A stretch of 64,000 nucleotides of DNA from Mytilus californianus (lineage: Eukaryota > Mollusca > Bivalvia > Mytilida > Mytilidae): contig NW_026262734.1 of the NCBI RefSeq assembly GCF_021869535.1, positions 92,757,285-92,821,284 on the forward strand, read 5' to 3'. Below the pieces are notes generated by a model. The model was not told where the DNA came from and did no database searches. It saw only the letters and a list, made by a program, of their open reading frames with translations. Shown here piece after piece: positions 47,539-60,133 of this stretch; position 1 is the stretch's first letter; every line of letters starts with the position of its first letter. Made by a program: the position numbers and the translations under genes.

Positions 47539-48777
47539 GTCATAAAAATGGTATGCCGACTAAGCTAAAATATCAGCTTTTTACATATTTTACCATTTTT
47601 TTATGTATTGTGTACTTTTTACAATAGATTTAACCTTAAATAATCAACGTGAATACATTAATACTAGTGTAACATTGTATTAATACAATGGAGAACAAAA
47701 TTGATATTAAGTTTAACTATTTAATATCAGTAATATAGTTGCTATGGTAACAACAAAGTTAACATTTGTTCTATGTATGACTAAATTACAGAATTTTTTT
47801 CACAAGAGAGAATCAACAAGAATTGTTTGTGTATTCTTTTACCTTGAATTACCAAAATGAGTATTGTGTGTACTTTTATGTAGTTTGTTGATAAAAACAC
47901 AAAGAAGGTATAACATTTCAATCGTACAGTACCTGTATAGAGATAATATATGAATACAGTTCGTAATTTCATAAACTATACATTTCAACAATTTCTCAAC
48001 CTTCTTAAAACTGAAATATTCTTAGCACGTTTATCTTTATAAACTTTTCACATGTTCTTCATATCAAATTAAAAAATATAATGTGCATCCCCCCACCCCA
48101 CCCCCACCCCATTTATTTTACTTCAACCTTCCTTTTTTAAATGTTGCCAAGGTTACAAGTGCTACATCAGGAGATAGTACATCAGATCGACAAAACTCTT
48201 TATTAAGAAACATGTCTTACAAGACTATGATCATGATTTTTTAAACAATAGTTATCACACATTCAGGTATTATGTTATCATTAATAATTATGCCAGTTTG
48301 GTGTAACAATTCAGTGTTCGAATTTACCAATTTAACTATTGCAATAAATGTCTTCCCTTCTATATTCGCCATCTGCAGATACTCATGAAACTTGAATTAA
48401 AATCATTTCAATTGGTATTTAAGATTTTCCGTACTGAAATTAAGCATGATTGAATATTAAATATAATGAAGTATCACCATTAAAATTTTTAGAAAAAATC
48501 TCAGTTAAGCCATCATATTTGACATTTGTTTTTTTTTTTTTTTTTTTGCATAAGAAATGTTAAAAGAAGTACATGTATATATCAGGCAAAAACACATTAA
48601 CTGCTGTTTTTTTTCTATAAAATTGACAGTTGTTGCTAATATTCCACATAATGGCACCCTTATATTGACGTACGTCAGTTTTATTTCCAACAATGACATA
48701 CAAAACAAAATTGACATAATACTATATGCCTTATATGGCCAAGTAATTGTTCAGTATAGAATACAAATGTTTAATGT

Positions 48778-50710
48778 TTACTCCTTGGGTTCACAGTCAC
48801 TATCATCAATGAATTCCGGCTGATTAGCATCATGGACATAGTCCCTCCATTGCTTTGCTTGATTTCCTTTGCAACTTTGATGCAGAGGAAAACTGTGAAC
48901 CATGTCACTGAGGAAATATGTCTACAAGTGCCAACAATTCGAGCTCCGGCCTTGCAAGTACAGTGCCAAGCCTTTACGCAGCAGTCATCGTATGTAATCC
49001 ATAGATTATGCGATTTGCTGCTTGTATGCCTACTTGCCATTCTAACCCTAATGAGTTGATGTCCCTGTTGCATGACTTCATAGTATTCGCCATTTTCTAA
49101 ATGTTCCTCAGTATAACTCTTATCTAGTTTAAGCTGGTATTCACCGAGCGTTATGTCCCTGATGTCCTCCTCCGATAGCTTCGGAAAATCTTCAACTGAA
49201 TCGTTGCCGTCTATTTTTTGCCACCTACCACTTCTGGAATGCAAGTTTTCATTCGATACCCGTTCCATGAGCTCATTTTTCTTTTTTGACATGTGAAGCA
49301 TTTTTGTACCTAAGAGAAGGTCTTCAGTTTCATTACCAGCATTAAGTGGTGGTCTATACTTATTACATATGGCACTGACAAAACGTGTATATTCACAAGC
49401 ATGCGGTATAAGGGAATCGGGTCATACTTTGTCAAGCAATCGACACTGCTTGATTCTAACATTAACGGACTCAACAACCAAGCGGACCTTTGTTACTTGA
49501 CGTGTTGTGTTACCATCTTCAACCGAAAGTTGCTTTTCGTTACGTTTGAGAAAGCTTGGCATTTTAATTTGAATACCAAATTCTTCTAAGAGGTCGATAC
49601 TGTCCCGAAATCCCCGATCAACCACAACAACATCATTTGTTTCAAACCATTCCTTAATTTTCACCAAGTTATTTAAAAAAAATTGAGTTCAAAATTTTGG
49701 CATCATTGTTTTTGTTGTCACAAAGGTAGGGTCCAATCACACTTACAATGTATCCAGTAGCAGTTACAAACATCATTGGCTTAATCAGGTTGCGGTATTT
49801 GTGCATGCTATATGTACTACGTTGAAATTTAAATTATCCACTCTTTTGTATGTAAATATAAGGACCATCAATTACGAGTATGGCAGTTGTGTTTGTGATA
49901 TCGCCAAATAATATTTGTGCCAGTGGACGAGTGTGGTTTTGTATAACACTTTCTCGGGATACATGATCAAAACCTAAATATTTTGGTGTAAAGTGCTGTT
50001 TAACTGCATCTCTTGCGGATGATATAGCTTTCCTGATAGAATCTTTGCTTATATTAAACAAAGTTGCTAATATCTTATTAGACATCCCCGAACGAAGTTT
50101 GGTCAAAAACATACCAATGCATGTTCTCATGCTTCGTACTTGGGTATCTCTTATAGCTGAGTTTGGCATGTGAGAACATAAGTCTTCAAAATCAGTTATT
50201 GTTAAGCCAGTCAAGTTTCGAAAATCTGTGTCATTTAAAGAAGATTACTTATCAAAGTCAATTCGAGCGTTTTTATTTTTTAATGCATGTTCTCTAATTG
50301 TATCGATCTATTCAAGTAGTCCGCTGCGATTGAAGTCAGAAACAGTATACACACTTGTTATGTCTTCGTTAGCTTCTTTTATAAAACCTTCAGTACATAA
50401 ATGACGAGGACAGCACCGTGATCCGGCAGGAATAATTATATTCTTTTCCAAAAATGTGTTAAATCGTGCTTCTTGGGGAACAACCATAAGTTTTGGACTA
50501 AGCTTTGCAAAGACAACATTGTGCATGACCTTTAATTGTTGAAGAAATAGGAAGCGATATTGATGAAGGAGAACTTAATTTTGCTCTTTTAGGTGCGGAT
50601 GGTGGCATGGTGAGAAAATTCTCCACACAAAGACCTTCTTTTTCCGGGTTTTGTTCTTTTTCACACAATATACATTTAAAATCTTTTCGTCCCTTTCTTA
50701 TGTTGTCCAT
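48778..50710 (-). pseudogene. Decayed DDE transposase with SWIM zinc finger
   Basis: Reading the minus strand from the ATG at 50,710: a cysteine-rich start (FKCILCEKEQ, then HAQCCLCK, GSRCCPRHLC), a helix-turn-helix region (MSNKILATLFNISKDSIRKA), a DDE endonuclease with the first aspartate in AILVIDG, the second in VVVDRGFRD and the glutamate in RLVVESVNVRIK, and a C-terminal SWIM finger, WHCTCKAGARIVGTCRH (about 48,918-48,965). The tail ends at TAA 48,780-48,778. Lesions: frame changes near 50,500, 49,680 and 48,890, and in-frame stops near 50,310, 50,245, 49,835 and 49,423. The DDE part resembles the DDE_Tnp_4 group that includes Harbinger-type transposases. The ATG is directly preceded by a good acceptor-like TTTTTTTTCAG, so an upstream exon may exist. 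Terminal repeats were not found. Confidence 0.75.
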
Positions 50711-51849
50711 TCTGAAAAAAAAACATAAGAGGATACAATTAATATTTGGTACATTCAATTGCAAAATCTATTCAACTCCTAAACAATTTCATTGCAATCT
50801 GTTTTTGTGAAATATATATGTGTAACTGTATTGCAAAATCTAACATTAGCCTGTGCTAAAAGAATATTGGTGAAATAACATGATTAAATTTAATAATTAT
50901 TATTGTAAAGAAGAGAATAGAAATAACCGTTTATGAATATAAGCGGAATATATTTTACAATGTGTTGTGCAGAATAGCCATATTGAATGGGGAGGCGAAA
51001 GAATAAGACAGCAAACCAACTACAGAGAATACCAGAACATTTTCGACATAAGACAAGCCCGGCATTATAATGACTGTTCAACATAAATTGCTTTTTTAAG
51101 TAACAGTCATGTTGAGGTTTTATGCTTGTTGTTTGTTGTTCACATAACACAAAATTTAGATCAAATATAACAAATTTCTTTTTAGATGAAACTCTGTCTT
51201 CCACTCTTCTTAATATCGTAGATTATGCAAGCCAGTGTATCACATGAAATTTTAATAAGATTTTAGAAATAACATTCTAAGTTGTCAAATTCATTTATGT
51301 GTTTGGTTATATGAATATTAAATGAATGTATTGACATCCAGTGGCAAATATTTCATACATTTTCAGACTATAACATAATGTAATCCATATTTTGTACTTT
51401 TACTTCTGGATGCTGTGCATAAATATCTAATTTTGAATCTGGTTTCGCAATGTTTTTAATTGAACTATGAATCTTCTGCACTCAGTATCAAATAATCGAT
51501 TGCATAAAACTATAAAGATACTCACTCATTTGTTATTCTACAAGGAAATTATCATGTAATAATTTAGGTTCACTGTCTGCAGAACCCATTTATGTCAAAA
51601 ATTATAAAAAAAATCACGTCTTTATATATATTGGTGCATGTTGATTTTGTTTCTTTTTTATATCTATCATGAAAGTCAACAGACGGAACTTTCCTCTTAA
51701 GCACATATACCATTTCTTCATGGGTAAAACACATCTGTCGATAATGATACTATAGTACATGTAGCTTGAGAAAATTAACAATTAACAAAGTTCGGGTATA
51801 TACTTTTATTTATCTTTTTTTTTTTTTTGTTGTTGTTTAAGGTGTCTAT
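50711..51849. other. Non-coding stretch
   Basis: The 104-codon minus-strand frame at 50,890-51,204 has no recognisable domain. Probably the rest of the decayed transposon and flanking DNA. Confidence 0.35.
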
Positions 51850-51850
51850 A

Positions 51851-52021
51851 AAATAATTTAAGGAATGACTCTAATATTTTTTCTGTCTATGAAGAAATAA
51901 CATCAAAAATGTGGTGCACACTGAATAACCCGCGTAGCGGGTTATTTTAAAGTGTGCACCACATTTTTTATGTTATTTCGAATAGACAGAAAAAATATTA
52001 CAGTCATTTCTTATAATTTAA
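51851..52021. mobile_element. Foldback element F2 (171-bp hairpin)
   Basis: Arms such as GTGGTGCACACT and AGTGTGCACCAC, and TTTTTTCTGTCTAT with ATAGACAGAAAAAA, are inverted across the whole length. The centre is a perfect 10-bp palindrome with a three-base loop: AATAACCCGC, GTA, GCGGGTTATT (51,924-51,946). Likely a palindromic MITE. Confidence 0.85.
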
Positions 52022-52229
52022 TTCTAAATTCCATTTCAAACCGTAGTAAACCATGAAAAAACGTTGATGACGTCACGGTCACATGACAAGATTATGTCTA
52101 TGAGCTGATAAACAAAACAACGTCAGCCAATCAGAAGACGCGTTACATCCAAAATTAAATTATTGATAAATGATAATATGATTTAAAACGACAAATGTAA
52201 AAATTAACGAAACGATGAAAAAAATATTG

Positions 52230-52312
52230 GTCTAGATGAGATTCGAACGTAAATCCTTATCTTTCTAACGTATACGTGTAGGCTATATCAACCACTTTCA
52301 CACAGCAACTAC
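52230..52312 (-). repeat. Possible tRNA-like element
   Basis: Has a B-box-like ACGTTCGAATCTC and a weaker A-box-like AAGTGGTTGATATAGCC on the minus strand. Weak evidence. Confidence 0.3.
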
Positions 52313-52559
52313 ATGATGTTAATAACTTATATTTATCATTTTGATTCATAAACGGAGGGAACAATATTATTTCGTTTTCATTTCTTTACTACTTATTTAC
52401 GATTCAACTAAATTGTTTATATCAGTATGGCCATTTCATTATTGTTGATTATGTCATGGTCTAAATTATTTTTGTTTTACCAAACAGACGTGCAAAATCA
52501 AAATGAAGTGTTCGTCTGCTGGGGCGTGGAATTTTATACATGTTAAGTAATTTGTGTTC

Positions 52560-53640
52560 CGTTTTAAGAAGGTAGTAATGGGGGTACCTTCATGACGTAT
52601 AACGGTAAAATTTCTGGCCAAATGACGTTAACGGTAATGTTTAGTGCATGACGATAAAATGTACACTTTCTTTTAGACGATAAAAAAATCAGCTGAATTT
52701 GACGAATCACGCTATTTTTTTTTTTCCAAAAATAACGGTAACGATAATTATTTGAGACATCTGACGAATCACGATAAGGATATTTTGACGAATCACGGTA
52801 AAAAATAATGGAATTTAACAGAAAACAAAAAAATAACGGACTTTGGAAAACAGGGAGAGGGCTTTAAAAATTGTCCTGTCTCCAAGTACCTATGAATTTT
52901 TATACCTTTTCTTAAATTCTCCAGACATAAAATGTTTTACAAAAATTATCCCAACAACAGTTTACATACTTTTAACCAAGCTCTAAATGCGCGCGATTTC
53001 GCGGGTGTGTTTTAGTATATATATATATATATAAACAAGTCTAAATTGAAAACAACGTTCAAACCTATGATTGCGTTGGATAAAAATCGCAATTTTTATA
53101 CGTTAGCATGTTACAAATTTCGTTGTAGAAGGGTCTAAATACAGCACAAACAACATTTTCCAAAAGAGTGAAAAATATATTTTAACAAAACGCACTTGAC
53201 TAGCAGGTCGAACAACTGATGTTCTTAAACCCTGCTGACTGCCATTGGCGATTGTCAAATGAATTGATCACAAGGTGTAACAAAATGGATCTCTATATTA
53301 ACTTAATACCAAGTAGAAAACAATAAACTTGCGGCAAAGATGGTAAACCACAACATGAGGTGCTAAATTTTTTACACCATATACGGATTTCGACAATTAA
53401 TGTCTCTTCAGTGATGTTAGGGATCGAAAAGTATTTGGAAGGCCATTTAATTTACCTCAATTTAGGATAGACTCTTGAATTTAAAAGAGTCAAAATAGGA
53501 TGAACGGATTATATAAACCGGAGGGAATATATAATACAAGCCCAAACGAAATAAATATAAACAAGTCTTAATTGAAAACAACGTTCAAACCTATGATTGC
53601 GTTGGATAAAAACCGCAATATATATATATATATATATCTA
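52560..53640. other. Non-coding stretch with short local repeats
   Basis: Between 52,600 and 52,830 short words such as GACGAATCACG and ACGGTAA recur irregularly. Two TA microsatellites lie at about 53,013-53,033 and 53,600-53,640, and TTGAAAACAACGTTCAAACC occurs near 53,045 and 53,573. Confidence 0.5.
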
Positions 53641-53860
53641 TATATAATTCGTCTAAACATCTGCCCAACAATGTAATTCGTCTATACATCAGCCCAACAA
53701 TGTTAAATCTGTAAATTTGCTTTCGCAAACATGTATATAGTTTGTATAATTCGTCTAAACATCAGCCCAACAATGTTAGATCCGTAAATATGCCGCAAAT
53801 ATATATATGTAATTCATCTAAACATCAGCCCAACAAGGTTATATAGATCTGTAAATTTGC
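53640..53860. repeat. Short tandem-like CAGCCCAACAATG repeats
   Basis: The words AATTCGTCTAAACATC and AGCCCAACAATG recur four times with variable spacing. Confidence 0.7.
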
Positions 53861-53882
53861 TTTCAAAATTTTTTTGTTCTTC

Positions 53883-53979
53883 CCTCGCCGGGATTCGAAC
53901 TCATGCTACTGAGATATCGTGACACCAAATCGCCTTGCACTGTATCCGACACGCTAGACCACTCGGCCACCTAGGCATC
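53883..53979 (-). repeat. tRNA-like element, Leu/Ser type
   Basis: On the minus strand TAGGTGGCCGAGTGGTCTAG is an excellent A box and D arm, and GAGTTCGAATCCC an excellent B box, with a long variable stretch between as in class II tRNAs. The flanks of the T loop do not pair, so I call it a tRNA pseudogene or SINE head. Confidence 0.5.
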
Positions 53980-54764
53980 ACAAAAATAAAGCTTTCGGTG
54001 CCCGGGTGTTACCTTTCCTCGTTAGTTTTACTCTAGCGTCGTAATATAGTACATGATATATATATGGGAAATCCAGATCTATTTTTATCTATCGTATTGA
54101 TCATTTATACTATTTTTAGATGTCATGAAATGTCGTTACTACATGGTCGTTTAAAGATTTTTCGGGTAGAGATATTTTGAGGAATTAATTCTCTTGTCAA
54201 CTACATTTGTGTATGTCTGATGTGACAACCAGCTTAAACACTGTGTGTATTATGTGAGTATAGGAGAGGGGGTAGAGGAGTTTGAGAAGGCAGTAGGAAA
54301 ATTGTTGCGGATTGACTTCTTTTTCATCTGTTTCTGCGTATGTTTATCTTCCCCTTCGGGACATCCTGAAAAAAACCAATGGTTGTCCCCTCAAAACATA
54401 TTTACATTATTTAAGTTATCTTGCATTTGGTTACCTTCTATATGACATATCCATTATTGATCTTTTTTTAAACTGAAAATACTCAACTTAACCTCAAACA
54501 AACGCTTGTCCTCCGGAAGCAGTTAAGGGAGCAACCATATAACTTCTAAGGAGGGGTTATGGTTTTTTGTTTGAGTCCGAATTTTTTTCTTGCAAAGCAC
54601 AAACATTATTATTTAGTTTTTCGATGCTAGCCATCAAGTTATTTTTTTCAAAATTAAACCCGTATAAGGTTATGGGAAATCTGGATTTTTTTTGTCATCA
54701 GCTTGACCACAATATTTGTTTCATCAAATTGGGGTACGGAATATTGTTTTAGGAAAAATATAAT

Positions 54765-54781
54765 CCCCCCCCCCCCCCCCC
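54765..54781. repeat. Poly-C tract
   Basis: An uninterrupted run of C. Similar runs recur in the 2-kb array units. Confidence 0.9.
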
Positions 54782-55589
54782 ACCTTTTCCATCTTTTGAA
54801 GTTAATTGGGCGTTCCCTGAGTTATCGTTGTTCAAAATAAAACTATAGTTAGTTTCCAAATTAACTTCTTGAAAAAAACTCAAACAAATTAAGTGTATTT
54901 GGTCGTATTCAGGCATGGGTTGCAGAAACTCCTTTATTTTATGAAAAGGAGAACGGAGAGGGGAATTTATATGACTAAAATCGATTAAAGTATTATCCAG
55001 GTTAGGCCGCCGTTGGTTTTCTCATTTGACATTGAAACGGGACCTTGTGTTAACACTACCATAACATAGAACATCGATCACATCCGAAAAAAAGTTTAAA
55101 AAAATATTCACTTAAATTATGAATTATTTGGAAACTTAATTAAGGTGACATGGTTACTAAAGCTTGTAAACAGTAGAAAAGGGGGTTATACTTTGATTTG
55201 GTTAACTTCCAGTGATGGTAATTTTCCGGGCTTATATGAATGCAATGAAATGTTATGTGAAAGTTTCACTGGTGCACTGGTATGATAAAACTTTACTCAT
55301 GACAAGTATTAATTTGCCTTATTTGAAACAGAGTATAAATTCTGAAAATTAAAAAAAAAAATAACAAAAAATAATTTAACAAAGATTGATAGGGAAAACA
55401 ATGGTGGTATTGCTTTTAATTAAAAAAAAAACATGCATATGCATCTTTGACCTTGTACATGTATATACTTTCGTTTTTTGGAATTTCATGCTTTTTCAGT
55501 TAATATTGCAGAAATTAAATATTCTGAGTGGATTGAGTCTCAAAAACATATTTGAAGCAAAATTGCCTTGCAATATGGCTCTACCATAT

Positions 55590-56065
55590 AATGATAAGGG
55601 GATGTGGTACGATTGACAGAGCGACAACTATCATCCATCATTGTTCAAATTTATAAGCAACTATAATCAACACTATGTCCTTGAACAGTGGAGAAAACTA
55701 CTACCGCATGGTCGGCTATTAAAAGTCCCGACATGTAAGATATGAAACAATTTAAACGAGAAAACTAACGGCCTAATTTATGACAAAAAAATTTGCGAAA
55801 AAAAACAAAAATGAAAGACATGAATTAACGACAACCAATACAAGACTCCTGACTTTGGACAGGCACATACATAATACCTATATGTAGGTTGATGGCTCAA
55901 TATCCTTCAACTAACCATAGACAGTGGTGTTACGGTACAACATAAGAACGAACCATAAACATCAGTTGAAAAGGGCTTGAGGACCGTACTTTGACTTTTA
56001 ATGGTTTACTTTTACAACTTGTGACTTGGAGTTGGCGAGTTGTCTCATTGGCGCTCATACCACAT
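55590..56065. repeat. R1 repeat, two pieces
   Basis: 55,640-55,860 reads in minus orientation (GAGAAAACTAACGGCC) and 55,930-56,065 in plus orientation, ending GTTGTCTCATTGGCGCTCAT. Confidence 0.65.
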
Positions 56066-56070
56066 TTATC

Positions 56071-56206
56071 AATTATGGATTTTGTCAAGGTCAATACGTT
56101 ATATATGGATCTGTACAGATTATATTGACCGAGGACGAAGTCCGAGTGTCAATATAATCTAACAGGTCCATATCTAACGTATTGACTGAGTGAAAGTCCA
56201 TAATTT
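56071..56206. mobile_element. Foldback element F3 (136-bp hairpin)
   Basis: Arms GGTCAATACGTTATATATGG and its inverse CCATATCTAACGTATTGAC, then AGATTATATTGAC with GTCAATATAATCT. Centre GGAC, GAA, GTCC (56,133-56,143), again with a three-base loop. Lies directly next to an R1 fragment. Confidence 0.8.
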
Positions 56207-57433
56207 CTATATTACATGTGTAAATAATGTATTAGGAAAATGACGTTCAATGTTCTTTCTGTTTTTTTTTTTTAATTGTATTTTTCAAGAATTTTAACAT
56301 GTTATTGAAACTATCATATTTTTTTTAAAACGTCATAGCTTGTTGCATTAGCATTCTTGTATTCCCATCGTCTGCATTTATCATAAAATTCTTGAAATCT
56401 CCTGATAAACTTGCAAATTTTCTTTTCTGATGCGGTGCTTCCTCCGTGGTTGTTATGTGTGACCTCATGACGTCATCAATCTAAATTTAGCGGGATTTTT
56501 TTTTATATTGACCACCTATATACATATAAATAGAAACATAGCGTCAATATACGTAAAAATAGAAACAAGGCTTCAGATACGTAAAATAACCTTTGAAACA
56601 CGTGATCGTCATATCCAATGAAAACAGTAGAATGCTACACCATTTGTAATATATTCCTATATCTATTCACTCATCAGACCGATACAAAGTATAAATTCAA
56701 ACGAAAACACAGGACGTAGCAGCGTATGTATACATCCCACATCAAAAACGACAAACAAAGTAATTCAAAAGATATGAGAGTACGCTTTAACTGACAAAAA
56801 AAATCATGCATCTAAGACTAAAGTATCAATCAGTACACGTCCAACATCCAATGGAATAAGTTTACGAAAGGACTTATTGAAACCTCCATGAATTGAGTAA
56901 AACTTTTATATACGATAGTTTATTCATCTTGAACACGTCACGTAATCATTTAGATTATCACGTCTTTTTACATAAATGTGTTTAAATTACACAAAAATTT
57001 TGATGTATATGCCTAAAACAGAGAAAAATGATCCTTGTAAATACAAAACAAAACTACAACTTATTGCAATGAATGATTGACAAAAAATAATGATAGTTTG
57101 TTTACAGAACAAATGTAACATTTTAAATAAATAACAAAGAAAATAAACTGGGGCTATCTTAAGACCTGTCATAAGATATGTCTTAGGGCATGTCTTGTGA
57201 TCCTCTAATGACTATCCTTGGACATATCTCAGACCTCGTCTCGAAGCTGTGTTAGAATGATCTAAGCAAAGATATCCTAAACATGTCGCAAGTTCTTTAA
57301 ATTTTCAGATGAATTTATGGAATAACACGAATTTACGGATTTCATGTAAATGTAGTATGTCTTTCCCATGAATTAATAAATGTATTGATTAATATAATTA
57401 GATAATTTGGAAAACTATTATAAAAAATATGTG
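56207..57433. other. Non-coding stretch
   Basis: Contains a stretch of self-complementary AGACATGTC/ATAAGATATGTCTTAG words at 57,160-57,260. No gene recognised. Confidence 0.45.
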
Positions 57434-57835
57434 TATTCCGGTTGACCTTCTTCGGCACCTATTAGTAGTTATAAAAATTTGATTCCATTCAACAAATCAA
57501 TTTATCACCTGCATGTACGTGTCGCTTAGAACACGGCCGTATACCAGATGGTCAACAATACTCATTCATGTAATTTGCTCCATGGACTGTTTGCAAAATT
57601 TCAACGGAGGCAATATCTTGGCATGACGAGACAGCATTTCAGCGATAAAAGAATATGTTTGAAAGAACTATGCACTCGGCGACCTTTTTTTCTTCAGTTC
57701 GTTTTTAAAACGTTTTGGTTTCTTCAATTTGAATAATAGAAAACAAAACTTTATACCAAACCAAAACTGGATAAAGTGAGAAACAATTTTCTTTTATTAG
57801 TAAAAAATACTGCTTCATTGCTTATTTCAGAGTTC

Positions 57836-57935
57836 GAACCCAACACGTGGTAGCTTGGTTCGACTCCAATCTTAATTTACTAGGATTGACAGTTTCCTTG
57901 CCGAAGGTCAGTGGTTCTCTCTGGGCGTCCCAGCT
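57836..57935 (-). repeat. SINE-like segment in unit 1
   Basis: On the minus strand it reads GAGAACCACTGACCTTCGGC, then CAATCCTAGTAAATTAAG and GGAGTCGAACC, the order of a conserved molluscan SINE-like block; recurs at 60,020-60,133 and 62,000-62,112. Part of the same block is at 42,530-42,690. Confidence 0.6.
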
Positions 57936-60019
57936 TTCTATTTAAAATAAAAAAAAAACATATCGTATAATCGTCAATTTTTTTTTCTCTCTGTCTGTTA
58001 TGATGTGAAAATATGGCAGCTAATTATTTGTCGTGTTTTGAAGCCGTAGTATACCGATTGTCACCTTATAGTAAACAATCAACAAAGAAGCATGGTTATT
58101 GAGCACGTGTATAACATGTACAATCAAATAATAGTTTATTTCAATGAGAGATCCTTGCGTATTGCGATCACCGGATTTTTACGAGACGGGTCACGCTAAG
58201 GTCACTTTGCATACGGAAAAAATTGTCGTTGAATTGCTTCCTGGAAGCAAGCAATTAAAGAAAAGTGAACTTTATCTAAATGTAGACAAATCAAAGAATT
58301 TTCTTCAGAAAAAAGTATATGCAAATAGGTTTTATTATGAAAACTATCCATTAAGTTATAAAAAACATATGCATCAATTTTTTTAAATTTGAGGTTTCAT
58401 ATGACTTTAACCTTTAATAATTTTGAATTACTAGAAGAACAGATGAATTTAAAAGCAGAACTTTTTAAAAAAATTTGTCAGATATTTTAGGTGAAAGCAT
58501 TAAATAATGAGAAGACATTTAAGATTTCCAAGGATAAGGCAATATTGAAAGGGACTATCTTTAAAGGTTGGTGTGTCCATCATATTGTATCATATGTGGC
58601 AACCTTTTATTTAAATCTTATAACATATTAAACTTTTCAAAGTTATTCAATTTCCATTACTAACTTACAATAGACACCTTATAATGTAGAATATCTTTTT
58701 TAAACAGAAAAAGGGCGTTTTCTATGTCAAAAGATTGCAAAATTTCTGAGAAGGAACGGAGCAGTCCCTATTCGAATGCAGAATTCGTTAACTTAGCAGA
58801 CATGTATTTGACAAGCAATACTTTGAACAACTGACAGGGTCTTTAACGATACAATGCGAAAAAAATTACAAAATTTAAAACCGAGTATTGCCCCTGTCAA
58901 CCTGAAAAGTGTAGGTTTCTGCTCGAGCGTTCCCAGTGAAGAATTTTTTTTTCAGTTAGATACAGAAAATCCGATCATTTCGTTTTTTTCTATTTAGTTC
59001 TTTGAGAGTCTTTTTTGCTTTTCTTAACTTTATTATGCATGACATAAAACTTTAACTTCATGTTCTAAAACAATTTTGACGTGTGCATTGTGCTTCAATA
59101 TGAAATTATGGGGTAAACGTCAATGATACAGCCACCTAGTGACAGAAACTACAAAAAGACATGTGCTCGGTGGTTTGAGGGTAAACCAGATATATGCGAG
59201 ATTTCCATAAGGGAGAAAGGAAGAAAGACTATTCACAATTTGCCTTACATTTGTTTTTTCCCTCTTTTAATTGAATTAAAAAAAACCAAAACTTTCGAAT
59301 GTCGAATGTAGAGTTCATTAATAGATACAACTATTCCCTGTGGAAGACCCCCCCCCCCCCCCTTTTTTTTTGTGCTCTCCGATTTCAACCCTCATACTAA
59401 GCTTTCCAATCTAATTAAAATTAAAACCTTGCTTTCTTACCGATCTATTCATGTACCGGACCGGCAACTTTCTTCATTTAATTAGAAAATATACAGTTGC
59501 GTTATAGAACACGCATGTTGTCTGCTTGAAGTCCCCGCCGGAAAAGAAAGAAATAGCCTAACTCCAAGATACAATATTCCTGCATCACGTGATTTTTGCC
59601 ACGTAGAGCTTACATTAGAATGAATACCGAATATGGAAAGTTAAACTACAATTCAAACATAAAGTCCGAAGGCACATGGAAGAAAACGAAGGATTTTTTT
59701 TTTTGGCAAAGGGTGCCGGGGTAACCTTCTCTGTGTTTATAATATAATACATGAAATATTTGCCACTGCCCCTTGTCTGTTCTGTAAATTCTTACCCTGC
59801 GTTTTCTATCTGTTACGACGAGACAGCATCTCAGCGATAAAAGAATATGTTTGAAAGAACTATGCACTCGGCGACTTTTTTTTCTTCAGTTCGTTTTTAA
59901 AACGTTTTGGTTTCTTCAATTTGAATAATAGAAAACAAAACTTTATACCAAACCAAAACTGGATAAAGTGAGAAACAATTTTCTTTTATTAGTAAAAAAT
60001 ACTGCTTCATTGCTTATTT

Positions 60020-60133
60020 CAGAGTTCGAACCCAACACGTGGTAACTTGGTTCGACTCCAATCGTAATTGACTAGGATTGACAGTTTCCTTGCCGAAGGT
60101 CAGTGGTTCTCTCCGGGCGTCCCAGCTTTCTAT
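60020..60133 (-). repeat. SINE-like segment in unit 2
   Basis: Same block as 57,836-57,935 with B-box-like GGTTCGACTCC visible on the plus strand. Confidence 0.6.

Larger units (their letters stand above)
42062..48777. other. Long non-coding region with short repeats
   Basis: No gene recognised. It holds a fragment of a conserved molluscan SINE-like block (42,530-42,690; GTGGCGGTCAG and CGACCTTCGGTA), a tRNA-like element (43,008-43,099), an ATTCTGAACTCCGAGGAAAA repeat fragment (43,640-43,700), a 33-bp duplication (44,551-44,616), a G-rich stretch with TTAGGTTAGGG (45,340-45,420), a fragment with CATTGGCAATC (46,200-46,250) and a 30-bp duplication (47,479-47,538). Confidence 0.5.

Noticed and set aside
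50890-51204. 104-codon minus-strand frame upstream of the SWIM transposase
   Set aside because: No link in frame or motif to the transposase, and no recognisable domain.
58144-58386. 80-codon frame private to array unit 1
   Set aside because: No domain, not present in the other units, and no supporting start or splice context.
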